Shown one piece after another: positions 15,687-23,707 of a DNA stretch of 60,827 bases. Numbering within the stretch: position 1 is the first letter of the stretch; the number at the start of each line of letters is the position of its first letter. The position numbers were made by a program, and so were the translations under genes. Source of the stretch: Anammoximicrobium sp964409865 (GTDB lineage: Bacteria; Planctomycetota; Planctomycetia; Pirellulales; Pirellulaceae); NCBI GenBank assembly GCA_964409865.1, contig CAYPGE010000007.1:1-60827 (forward strand), written 5' to 3'. Under the pieces are notes generated by a model that saw nothing but the letters and a program-made list of their open reading frames with translations, made no database searches and was not told the origin of the DNA.

Positions 15687-17442
15687 CGAGACGCTTTAAG
15701 GCTTCCGTCGCGCGCTCGCGCACGAGGGGACTTGGGTCCTGGAGCAATTCCTTCAACTGGGGAATGAAGCGTTTGCCGAAATCGCTGCGTTCGCCCAGCG
15801 CCGTAGCGGCTTCGGCTCGGACCAACTCGTACTCGTTGCGGAGTGCCTCCAACAGCATCGGGGCGGCCACCGCCGCCAGCCGTGCCTCGCCGGGTTGGAT
15901 CTGCAGCAGGGCGCGGACACAGGCCAATCGCACGATTGGATTCCCACTGCGCAGATTTTCCCGCAGGAAGGGAACCGCGGGCCGCGCCGCCGGACCGATC
16001 TTGCCCAGCGCAAAGGCGGCACTGGCGCGGATGGGATCCTGCGCCGACCGCAGCGAGCCCACGAGGGCCGGCACGGCACCCGCCGCCGCCGGCCCAATCG
16101 CGGCCAGCGCGAATTGCACCTCTTGCTTGAACATCACCTCCTCTTCCGCTTCGGCGGGCTCGCCGAGCAGCCGGATCAGGGCCGGCACGGCGGATTCCGC
16201 CTTGGCTCCCATCCGCTGGATCAGGCGAATGGCGTACGGCCGCAGTTCCCGATTGTCCAGAACCTCATTGATCTGCCGCAACGCCTTGGGCCCCAACTGC
16301 GACAACGCCTCGATCGCATTGCCGACCACTTCGGCATCCTGATCCCGCAGCGCTGCGACCAGCAGCGGAGCGACTTTCTCGACCGGCACATCCACGTCCA
16401 CGGCGATCTTGGCCGCTGCCCGGCGGAGGTGGACGTCGTCGGACTTGAAGGCCTGCAGGATCAGTTCCACAGCCCGGCCAACGGCTGCTTGATCGTTGGG
16501 GTGATTGCGGGCGATGGCCCAAGCGCTGACCATCCGCAGGAAAGCGTCGTCCTGCTTCAGGGTCTCCTCCAACGCGGCGGTCGCCTCCGGGCTCGTGCCG
16601 ATGCGGCCCAAGGCAAAGGCCGCGGCGTACCGGACGCCCCCGGCTTCGTCCTGCAGAGCGGCGATGATATCCGGGACCAACTCCTGTGCCGCCGGACCGA
16701 TCTCGCCCAGGGCCGCCAGGGCCTGCATCCGGACCTCCGGCTCCTGGTGCCGCAGAACCGGTTTCAGGTGCGTCACCGCCGGCCCCGCCTTGGGACCGAG
16801 TTCGGCCAGCGCCAGACACGCCCAGTAGCACGCTTGATCATTCTGCAAGGCTTGGCACAGCCTGGGAAGGGCCGCTTCGCCTTGCTCGGCGAGCGTCTGC
16901 AGGGCCGGCGCGATGACGGTCGCGTCACCTTGTTCGAGGATCTTCAGCACCAGCGGCAGCACCTTTTCCTGCGGCGGGTTCAGCCGCTCCAGCGCCCTCA
17001 GCGCGGCTCGCCGCACCACGGCGGCCCGGTCGAACGCCGCTCGCGACAGCGCCTCCACCACCGGGTCCGAGCCGTCGCCGACCCGGCCCAACGCGTAGGC
17101 GGCGTACCCGCGGACCTCCGCCTGTTCGTCGTTCAGCTTTTCGGTCAGTGCCGCCGCGGCTGCCGCCGCCGCAGGGCCGATGGCGCCGAGTCCGCGCGCG
17201 GCGCGCTGCCGGACTTCCTCTTCCGGACGGGCCAGGGCTGTCACCAGCGCCGGCACGGCGGGTGCCGCCCGCTCGCCCAAAGCTTCCAACCGGTCCATCG
17301 CCCTCAGGCAGACTTCCCGGTCCTGACTGGCAACCTCAGCGGCCAGTTTCTGGACGTCATCCGCCGCTGCCTCCGCCGCATCGGCCGGCGCTGCCGCCAG
17401 GCCCCCACCAATCACAACCGCTGCTAAGAGTGCGTATCTCAT
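15679..17442 (-). CDS. Exported HEAT-repeat protein
   Basis: From ATG 17442 (587 residues) a signal peptide ends in AADAAEA-like sequence at about residue 24. About 13-15 HEAT or PBS-lyase-type repeats follow, each around 35-40 residues with the pattern 'VRxxAAxALGxIGP'. Such arrays are protein-binding scaffolds. The open frame continues upstream to 17598, but that part translates two REP hairpins and is not protein-like. It precedes and overlaps the FHA-ABC transporter gene, so the two products may act together, for example as a periplasmic partner. No enzymatic motif is visible. Confidence 0.85.
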   Translation of the reverse strand: MRYALLAAVVIGGGLAAAPADAAEAAADDVQKLAAEVASQDREVCLRAMDRLEALGERAAPAVPALVTALARPEEEVRQRAARGLGAIGPAAAAAAAALTEKLNDEQAEVRGYAAYALGRVGDGSDPVVEALSRAAFDRAAVVRRAALRALERLNPPQEKVLPLVLKILEQGDATVIAPALQTLAEQGEAALPRLCQALQNDQACYWACLALAELGPKAGPAVTHLKPVLRHQEPEVRMQALAALGEIGPAAQELVPDIIAALQDEAGGVRYAAAFALGRIGTSPEATAALEETLKQDDAFLRMVSAWAIARNHPNDQAAVGRAVELILQAFKSDDVHLRRAAAKIAVDVDVPVEKVAPLLVAALRDQDAEVVGNAIEALSQLGPKALRQINEVLDNRELRPYAIRLIQRMGAKAESAVPALIRLLGEPAEAEEEVMFKQEVQFALAAIGPAAAGAVPALVGSLRSAQDPIRASAAFALGKIGPAARPAVPFLRENLRSGNPIVRLACVRALLQIQPGEARLAAVAAPMLLEALRNEYELVRAEAATALGERSDFGKRFIPQLKELLQDPSPLVRERATEALKRLGE

Positions 17443-17491
17443 GAGAGACCTCGTGATCGTACTTGTCGGTTCGTTTCGAGCTGGGCTGCAC

Positions 17492-17549
17492 GGCTCGGAG
17501 AGCCATGCTACTTTTCCGCTGGGCTGCACGGCTCGGAGAGCCATGCTAC
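17492..17549 (-). repeat. Two tandem REP-like hairpins (GGCTC type)
   Basis: Hairpins GGCTC-GGA-GAGCC at 17492-17504 and 17530-17542 each end in ATGCTAC, so on the minus strand each reads GTAGCAT then GGCTC-TCC-GAGCC. The repeat period is 38 bases, including CGCTGGGCTGCAC. They occupy the spacer between two minus-strand genes. Confidence 0.85.
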
Positions 17550-17613
17550 GAATCCGGAGCGTGACGGCCGGCGACCTTTGCCGGCAACGGGCAGGCATGG
17601 TGCCAAGGAACCC

Positions 17614-18288
17614 TTAACCTGGGCGCTGCAGCGACTCGTAGGCCAGACTCTTCAGAAACTCTTTGGCTTGGGAATACGACTGCGGTGAATAAACGTTGAT
17701 GTTCCTTTTCAGTTCCGCGCTCATGCTCTCGACGGCTGCCTCCACCTCGGCCAGTTGCTCAGGCGTCAGAAGACCCGTCTCAGAACGGCGGGCGTAAAGT
17801 GCTTCCAGCTTCTTCCGGTCCGCTTCGTAGGCTTCGCCGTGCAGAATCGTGGGCCAGCTGATGACGCCGGTCAAGGGATCCAACTTGGTGGGGCTCAGCC
17901 GGTCCGGAGCGCGCTGCGAAGCGTACCGGATCAGGTCCTCCATCGAGGGCTGGCGGCTGCGTTCGGCGGCGCGGGCGGCCCGGTTGATCTGCCGCATCTG
18001 GAAGTACTTCTCGGTCCCGTACACGCGGTTGTCGATGTTCTTGCGGCGGGCGTCTTCCCAGTTCTTGGCCGCCTCGGAGTTCATCAGATTCGCCGCACCC
18101 GCGGAACGGATGATGTCGGCAAAGCCGCGCTGGACGCCTTCTTCGTAGGTCGAAGCGTGGTGATAGCCGTAGCCATAGCCCCACGGAACCGGCCACGGAT
18201 AGCCTCCGGGCACGTACGGCACTTGGGCTGTCGCGGACGCCAGAGGACCGAGCGACAACAGGGTGAGCAGACCCAACGTGGTTCGCAT
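17614..18288 (-). CDS. Exported protein of unknown function
   Basis: The 224-residue product has a clear signal peptide ('LGLLTLLSLGPLASATAQ'), a Pro/Gly/Tyr-rich stretch ('GYPWPVPWGYGYGYHH') and then a charged, helix-rich remainder ('NRAARAAERSRQPSMEDL', 'EVEAAVESMSAELKRNI'). AAAAAGGAG precedes ATG 18288. It runs in the same direction as the HEAT-FHA-ABC pair about 170 bases further on, separated from it by REP hairpins. Similar proteins are common in planctomycetes, but I know of no assigned role. Confidence 0.7.
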   Translation of the reverse strand: MRTTLGLLTLLSLGPLASATAQVPYVPGGYPWPVPWGYGYGYHHASTYEEGVQRGFADIIRSAGAANLMNSEAAKNWEDARRKNIDNRVYGTEKYFQMRQINRAARAAERSRQPSMEDLIRYASQRAPDRLSPTKLDPLTGVISWPTILHGEAYEADRKKLEALYARRSETGLLTPEQLAEVEAAVESMSAELKRNINVYSPQSYSQAKEFLKSLAYESLQRPG

Positions 18289-18396
18289 GTTCCGGTCTCC
18301 TTTTTCTGTAATCTCCCCAACTCAATATAATGTGTGGCCGCACTGAAAACAGTCGGGTTGAAGAGAATTTCGGGCCGTCGAGCGGGGTGGCCCGCG

Positions 18397-18495
18397 CAAC
18401 TGCTCACCGTGTCGCTCGCGCAGCAACCGGCGCACGTCTTGCCAGAAGCCGGCGATGCTCTCGCCCTCGCGGCGGTCGAGGCTCAGCACGGCCGG
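18397..18495 (-). pseudogene. Possible middle fragment of a ceramidase-like gene
   Basis: Directly after the stop at 18496, the same minus-strand frame reads 'VLSLDRREGESIAGFWQDV' followed by RRLLRERHGEQ. That resembles the 'ADFWHxVRExLRxRHG' middle region of neutral-ceramidase-like proteins. If correct, a middle segment now lies 3' of the C-terminal segment, so the gene is rearranged and not merely truncated. The match is short and from memory of the family. Confidence 0.3.
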
Positions 18496-18888
18496 TTACT
18501 TCCACAGTGACTGGATCACTTCCACGGTGCGATCGACGAGCACCTGTCCGCCTTCCGGGCCGACGCGGTTGCTCTGCGGGATCGCGCCGTAGCCGCCGCC
18601 GCGGACGGCCCGCTCGGTCGGCAGGTACGAGCCGCCGCCGGCCAGTTGGATCACCAGGGTCTGCAGGGCGGGACTCCGCGCCTGCATCGCCACGCCGTAG
18701 TCCGTGTACAACTCGAAATCATTGGTCGCAATCGCTACGTCGCCCAAGCGGACCACGTGCAATTCCATCGCATACGGCTCGGTCTTGCCGGCCTGCTGCT
18801 GCTCGAAGCGATCCGATCCCGACCAGCAGTCCGCCGGCCACCGCAGCGAAAACCCACTGAAGAAACCGCCGACTGTCATTTCGCTCAT
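18496..18888 (-). pseudogene. C-terminal remnant of a neutral-ceramidase-like protein
   Basis: Residues from about 27 on ('RFEQQQAGKTEPYAMELHV', 'VRLGDVAIATNDFELYTDYG', 'AGGGSYLPTERAVRGGGYG') match the C-terminal quarter of planctomycete neutral/alkaline ceramidase-like proteins and can be aligned with the end of the intact paralogue at 19039-20454. The catalytic N-terminal part is absent, and the first 25 residues do not look homologous. The frame is still open over 130 codons, so decay is recent or the stub is retained. Confidence 0.65.
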
Positions 18889-19038
18889 TCATGTGCAATA
18901 CTCCTTATTCTTGCTTGCCCCTTCTCGGCCTTTCTTCGACACGGTTTTCCTCATCCGTGGTAATGCCATGCCATCCGTGGGGATACTCAACTCCAGCCAC
19001 ACCGGCAACAAGTAGTCGATGTTAACGGCCTGAAGACT

Positions 19039-20454
19039 CTACCCGGCCACTTTTCCGAGCAATCCGACTGCCGACGCGGCCAGGGTTTGGGTTGCGGTGG
19101 GGACGAACGGCGGATAGTCGAGGATCTTCGGTACCACGACGGCCGCGTATTCGCCTGCCTTGTAAGCGTTCACGTCCGGGGCATAGCCGATCGTGCCGTC
19201 CGCATAGCCGACCACCAGCGTATCGGCCAGCGGCGAATCCCGGCGGATGGCCAAGCCGTAGTAGCTGTACAGTTCGGCGGGGTGAAAGACCAGGCCCACC
19301 TCGCCCAGCCGGATCGCTGCCAACGTGATCGGCAGATGGGTCTGGTTCAGGTCCTGCTTGGCGGCGCTTTCCGCCCAGGCGGCGGCGAACCCCGCATCGA
19401 CCCACGGGCCGCTCTTGCAGGCCGCCGGGTCTTGGCGGTACTCCTCCAACCACGACTTGAACAGGGCCATGTCCAGCGGCAGCCGGCACGGCTCGACGGC
19501 GGCTCGCAGCGCGTCGACCTGGACGCGTTTGACGCTGTCCAGTGCCCGGTCAAACGCTTCGCACACGGCCGTGGTGGTCGGCTCGGCCTCGCCGATCCAG
19601 ATCTTGCCGTCGCCGGGATTCACGTCGCCTGCATGGCCCTGCAGAAAGACCGGCGTGACCTTGTGTTTTTCAGCCACCCGCGTCGCCACCATCCCCGGCC
19701 AGTCCGGGCCGGCCAGACTGTCGCGGAAGCAGACCGGATGATTCGAGAAGTGGTACCACAGCAGGCTGCGCCGGCCGCCCGGCCGCTCGAACCGCAGCAC
19801 GTGCAGCAGCGTGTCGAGCCAGCGCTGATCCTCGGTCGAGTCCTTGCCGAACTCGGCGTCGGTCTTGAAGTTCTTGGTGGTCCGGTTGAAATTCGCGCCC
19901 ACCGCGCGGGCCTTGCCCAGATAGACCTCGGCCGGCGCCAAATCCTCTTTGGCCAGGCGGCATGCTTCGACGATCTTCTCCTGGACCGTGGCCATGTACT
20001 CGTGCGGCACAGCGCCCCACTGGTGCGAAAACTGGAAGGCCGGCATGCTGTGGCTGTGCGTGGCGCACACGCGGACATGAGCCGCCGGGATTCCCGTCTG
20101 GCGTGCGACCTCGGCCTGGACGCGGGCGGTGAAGTCGTAGGGGACGTCGAGCACGTCCAGCGAGACGATCGCCGCCTGGGTATCGCCGCCGGCGAGCACC
20201 AGCGCCCGGGCGGAGGCCGGCTGGCGGATGCCGGTGATCAGCCGCGGGTTGTTCGGCGGCCGATGGAACCCGCCCATCTCGATGCCCAAGGGCGGGGTGG
20301 CATCGACCACGCCCTCGCCGGCGCGCAGACCACCGGCGCTGGCGGCGCCGCAACGATGGCCCGTGCGGAGCGTCAAACCGGCGGCCACCGCGCCGGAACC
20401 CGCCCTGCGCAGGAAATCACGCCGCGAAAACATTCGACGAAGGTCTCTGGTCAT
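19039..20454 (-). CDS. Tat-exported neutral-ceramidase-like protein
   Basis: The 471-residue protein begins with a twin-arginine signal (SRRDFLRRAG, then a hydrophobic stretch). The body matches the neutral/alkaline non-lysosomal ceramidase N-terminal family: 'GVVDATPPLGIEMGGFHRP', 'ARALVLAGGDTQAAIVSLDV', 'VCATHSHSMPAF' with metal-binding His residues, 'SNHPVCF' and 'LQGHAGDVNPGDG'. Planctomycetes have many such paralogues, and their true substrates are mostly unknown; amide hydrolysis of a lipid or glycan is the family expectation. GGAG lies nine bases before ATG 20454. A decayed paralogue lies immediately downstream. Confidence 0.8.
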   Translation of the reverse strand: MTRDLRRMFSRRDFLRRAGSGAVAAGLTLRTGHRCGAASAGGLRAGEGVVDATPPLGIEMGGFHRPPNNPRLITGIRQPASARALVLAGGDTQAAIVSLDVLDVPYDFTARVQAEVARQTGIPAAHVRVCATHSHSMPAFQFSHQWGAVPHEYMATVQEKIVEACRLAKEDLAPAEVYLGKARAVGANFNRTTKNFKTDAEFGKDSTEDQRWLDTLLHVLRFERPGGRRSLLWYHFSNHPVCFRDSLAGPDWPGMVATRVAEKHKVTPVFLQGHAGDVNPGDGKIWIGEAEPTTTAVCEAFDRALDSVKRVQVDALRAAVEPCRLPLDMALFKSWLEEYRQDPAACKSGPWVDAGFAAAWAESAAKQDLNQTHLPITLAAIRLGEVGLVFHPAELYSYYGLAIRRDSPLADTLVVGYADGTIGYAPDVNAYKAGEYAAVVVPKILDYPPFVPTATQTLAASAVGLLGKVAG

Positions 20455-20509
20455 GATGGGGTCTCCATTCTGTGGGATCCGTTCAACGCAGCGATGCAGC
20501 CGATCATGC

Positions 20510-20660
20510 TATACTACCGCTCGCCGCCGTGCAAATTGGGCGGCGGATTTGCTGGTCGCCTGTGGTCGTTTAACCGCGACCCAACGGGGAGCGCGCCGGC
20601 CCACTCGCTCCCCGTTGGGTCGCGGTTAAACGAGCCAATCTCAACCGCGCGCGGTATACC
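20510..20660. mobile_element. Long palindromic element, copy 2 (28-bp stem)
   Basis: Arms 20566-20593 and 20606-20633 are exact complements over 28 bases with a 12-base loop and share the GTTTAACCGCGACCCAACG core with copy 1 at 5288-5415. The right-hand outer end (CAACCGCGCGCGGTATA near 20643) also matches copy 1. Like copy 1 it lies between divergent genes (ceramidase-like and octaheme cytochrome) and fills most of that 304-base spacer. Confidence 0.85.
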
Positions 20661-20758
20661 GTCGCGGACCAGAACGCGGGATTGTCTGGCAGATGCGGTC
20701 GCTTTGCTAACAACCGGCCTTGCGCACCAGGCGTCCGGCATGGTATCCTTCCGTCGCT

Positions 20759-23239
20759 ATGTCCAAGAAGCGAAGTCAACAACGGTCGGTCGCTGCGGTA
20801 ACCCCGCCCGAGCCGCCCCGCGCGCCGGCCCGCTGGGTGCGAGTGTTGCTGTGGGCGGCGGTCCCGCTGGTCCTGGGCGGCGGCCTGGTGTTGGCCGACT
20901 GGTGGATCTGCCTGCCGGACGACGCCCAGGCCACCTATGTCGGGCGTGAATCCTGCATCGAGTGCCATCGCGAGCAGTACGACGCGTGGGTAGGTTCGCA
21001 TCACGACCTGGCGATGGACGTGGCGACGCCGGAAACGGTCTTGGGCGATTTCAACGACGTCGAATTCGAGCAGTTCGGCATTCGCTCGCGGATGTTCCGG
21101 CGCGATGGCAAGTACTGGGCGCACACCGAGGGTCCGGACGGCAAGCTGGCGGATTTTGAGGTCAAGTGGGTGTTCGGGGTCGATCCCTTGCAGCAGTACA
21201 TGGTCGAGTTCGACCGTCCGGCGGACATGCCGCAGCACGAAATCGCGCGCGTCCAGGTGCTGCGGATCTGCTGGGACACCCAGCGCAAGCAGTGGTTCTA
21301 CCTGCACCCGCCGGACGTCCGCGAGCAATTGGCGCCGGACGACGATCTGCACTGGACGGGCGTGGCCCAGCGCTGGAACAACATGTGCGCCGACTGCCAC
21401 TCGACCAATCTGCAGAAAAACTACGACGCGGCCACCAACACGTACCACACGACGTTTTCGGAAATCGACGTCAGCTGCGAGGCCTGCCACGGGCCGGCCG
21501 GCTTGCACGTGCAGCTGGCCGAAAGCAAATCGCTGTTCTGGGACCGCAAACGCGGCTACGCCCTGCCCGTGCTGAACGACAGCCCCGAAAGGCTGATCCA
21601 GTCCTGCGCGCCTTGCCATTCGCGCCGCTCGCACGTCTATCCCGGCTATTTGCCCGGCGACAACTACTACGACTATTTCAACACCGAACTGCTGCAGCGC
21701 ACCACCTACCACGCCGACGGCCAGATCCTGGACGAAGTCTACGAGTATGCGTCGTTCATCCAGAGCAAGATGTACCACAACGGGATCCGCTGCCTGGATT
21801 GCCACGACGCTCATAAGGCCAAGCCGAAACATGCGGACAACACGCTCTGCACCTCGTGCCACCAGCATCCGGCGGGCAAGTACGACACGCCGTCGCACCA
21901 TTTTCACCAGCCCGGCTCGACGGGCGCCGCGTGCGTCGAATGCCACATGCCGCAGACGACGTACATGGAGGTGCACGCGCGCCGCGATCACAGCCTGCGC
22001 AATCCGCGCCCCGACTTGAGCGTCCAACTGGGCCTGCCCAACGCCTGTACCCGCTGCCACTTGGACAAGGAAAAAGCCGGCATGCAGGACCGCGACGATT
22101 TGCGGCAGTACCTGGATTGGATCCTGGCCGCGCGGAACGGCGACGAGAAGGTCAAGGCGGTCCTGGCGCAGCTGGACCAGGAAATGGACAAGGCCTGCCA
22201 GGAGTGGTACGGCAAGCAGCGCCAGCAGGAACGGCGTTTCGACAAGTACTTCGCAGCCACGGTCGACGCCGCCCGCCGCGGCGATCCGGAATCGGAAAAA
22301 GGCCTGCTCCGCGTGGTCGGCGACGGTCGGCTGCCGGCCATCGTCCGCGCCTCGGCGCTGCTGGAGTTGGGTCAATTCGACAGCCTCCAAAGCACCAACG
22401 CCACGTTGGAACTGTTGCGCGATCCCTATCCGCCCATCCGCGCCACGGCGATCAGCAATCTGCAAGGCCGGCTGGCCGAAGGCGAATTCGCCGCCGCCAT
22501 CGCGCCGCTGCTGGCCGATCCCATCCGCCTGGTCCGCACCGAGGCCGCCCGCGCGCTTAGCGGCGTGCCGGAGGGCGCCTTGCGGGGATTCCAGCGGCAG
22601 CAGCTGAGCGACGCGCTGGCCGAATACAAACGCGGGCTGCTGATGAACAACGACCGGGCCGGGGCACACCTGATGTTGGGCATCGTGGCCGAAGGGCAGG
22701 GCCAGGAACAGGAAGCGGTCCGGGCGTACCAGGATGCGCTGCACGTCGAGCCGCGCACGACCGGTCCGCGGACGAATCTGGCTGCGCTGTACGATCGCCT
22801 GGCGGAGGCGGAGGACCGCCGCGCCAATCAAGCCGCGTTGCGGGGCGATGCCCCGGCCGCCGAGGGGGCGCAGGCCGAGGCAAATCGGCTGCGCCAAGAG
22901 GCCACTCGGCTGCGCCGCGACGAGTTGGACCTGTTTGCCCGCGACGCCCGCTTGGCGCCGCAGGCGGCCTTCGTCCAGTACCGCTACGGCATGCTGCTGT
23001 ACCTGCACCGCCGTTATGACGAGGCCGAACAATCGCTGCGCAAGGCCCACGAATTGGAGCCCAACAATCCGCAACTCCTGCTGGGCCTGGTGCTGTTCTA
23101 CAAAGAGCGCAAGGACGCCAGGCAGGCTCTGCCGCTGGCCGAACAGCTGTGCCAACTCCGCCCCCAGGACGCGACGTATCGGCAAGTCCTGGCCGAGATC
23201 CGCGCCCTGTCGTCGCCCGGCGCGGGGGCGTCCCGGTAG
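20759..23239 (+). CDS. Octaheme c-type cytochrome with HEAT-like and TPR domains
   Basis: The 826-residue protein has one N-terminal membrane helix (about 26-48) that anchors it outside the cytoplasm. Eight CxxCH heme-attachment motifs start at residues 66, 210, 240, 283, 345, 364, 392 and 430, in a region resembling cytochrome c554/multiheme family proteins. A HEAT-like section (about 490-620) and TPRs (about 630-820; 'GAHLMLGIVAEGQGQEQEAV', 'YRYGMLLYLHRRYDEAEQSL') follow. It probably takes part in periplasmic electron transfer, with the repeat domains binding partner proteins. ATG 20759 directly precedes the basic leader. The TAG stop is followed by hairpins. Confidence 0.9.
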   Translation: MSKKRSQQRSVAAVTPPEPPRAPARWVRVLLWAAVPLVLGGGLVLADWWICLPDDAQATYVGRESCIECHREQYDAWVGSHHDLAMDVATPETVLGDFNDVEFEQFGIRSRMFRRDGKYWAHTEGPDGKLADFEVKWVFGVDPLQQYMVEFDRPADMPQHEIARVQVLRICWDTQRKQWFYLHPPDVREQLAPDDDLHWTGVAQRWNNMCADCHSTNLQKNYDAATNTYHTTFSEIDVSCEACHGPAGLHVQLAESKSLFWDRKRGYALPVLNDSPERLIQSCAPCHSRRSHVYPGYLPGDNYYDYFNTELLQRTTYHADGQILDEVYEYASFIQSKMYHNGIRCLDCHDAHKAKPKHADNTLCTSCHQHPAGKYDTPSHHFHQPGSTGAACVECHMPQTTYMEVHARRDHSLRNPRPDLSVQLGLPNACTRCHLDKEKAGMQDRDDLRQYLDWILAARNGDEKVKAVLAQLDQEMDKACQEWYGKQRQQERRFDKYFAATVDAARRGDPESEKGLLRVVGDGRLPAIVRASALLELGQFDSLQSTNATLELLRDPYPPIRATAISNLQGRLAEGEFAAAIAPLLADPIRLVRTEAARALSGVPEGALRGFQRQQLSDALAEYKRGLLMNNDRAGAHLMLGIVAEGQGQEQEAVRAYQDALHVEPRTTGPRTNLAALYDRLAEAEDRRANQAALRGDAPAAEGAQAEANRLRQEATRLRRDELDLFARDARLAPQAAFVQYRYGMLLYLHRRYDEAEQSLRKAHELEPNNPQLLLGLVLFYKERKDARQALPLAEQLCQLRPQDATYRQVLAEIRALSSPGAGASR

Positions 23240-23279
23240 GCCCTTCAGGGCGATAACATCGACAGTCCTTTGTCGATGT
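23236..23279 (+). terminator. Hairpins directly after the cytochrome stop codon
   Basis: The stop TAG is part of GTAG (23236-23239) followed by GCCC-TTCA-GGGC. A second, stronger stem is ACATCGACA (23256-23264), loop GTCCTT, TGTCGATGT (23271-23279). There is no T-tract, so a factor-independent terminator is uncertain. It may also be a repeat of the REP type with another loop. Confidence 0.45.
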
Positions 23280-23388
23280 GGGGTCCCGAAATCCTTGCCG
23301 CTTGCCGGCGAGTTGGATCATCCGTCCCGCGGTCGTTTGGCGACGATCATCCGCTTGACGAAATGGTGAATGCGGTTATACGTCCGGT

Positions 23389-23625
23389 ATGAAAACAGCC
23401 ATTTCCATTCCAGACGACGTCTTTGAGGAAGCGGAGCGATTGGCGGATCGCCTGCAGACTTCACGCAGTCAGCTCTACACCAGGGCTCTGGCCGAATTCG
23501 TTGCCCGACATGACGACGACCGGGTGCAGGCGGCGATGAATGCAGTGGTCGACGAGGTCGGGCCTGCGTTGGATGACTTTACCCGAAAGGCCGTACGCCA
23601 AACGTTGCGGCGAGTGGAATGGTAA
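23389..23625 (+). CDS. MazE/CopG-like ribbon-helix-helix antitoxin
   Basis: The 78-residue product opens with 'KTAISIPDDVFEEAERLA', a beta strand and helix typical of RHH/CopG DNA-binding antitoxins, then 'SRSQLYTRALAEFVA', then an acidic C-terminal tail expected to wrap the toxin. Its stop overlaps the ATG of a MazF-like start (23619), the usual antitoxin-toxin coupling. The toxin frame is cut after about 20 codons, so this antitoxin appears to be an orphan. No good promoter or operator palindrome was identified. Confidence 0.8.
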   Translation: MKTAISIPDDVFEEAERLADRLQTSRSQLYTRALAEFVARHDDDRVQAAMNAVVDEVGPALDDFTRKAVRQTLRRVEW

Positions 23626-23684
23626 TCGCTCAGGGCGAGGTCTGGTGGGCCGACATTGGCGAGCCGATTGGTTCGGCGCCCGCG
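23619..23684 (+). pseudogene. MazF-like toxin remnant (first ~20 codons)
   Basis: The frame starts 'VIAQGEVWWADIGEPIGSAP', which is the characteristic N-terminus of MazF/PemK endoribonucleases. Homology then stops, and the frame runs into the 3' end of the convergent YdjY-like gene. A complete MazF has about 110 residues, so the catalytic core is lost. The break lies at about 23684, just 24 bases before the stop of the neighbouring gene. Confidence 0.7.
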
Positions 23685-23707
23685 ATCCGAGGCTTGGCAG
23701 GGTTACG

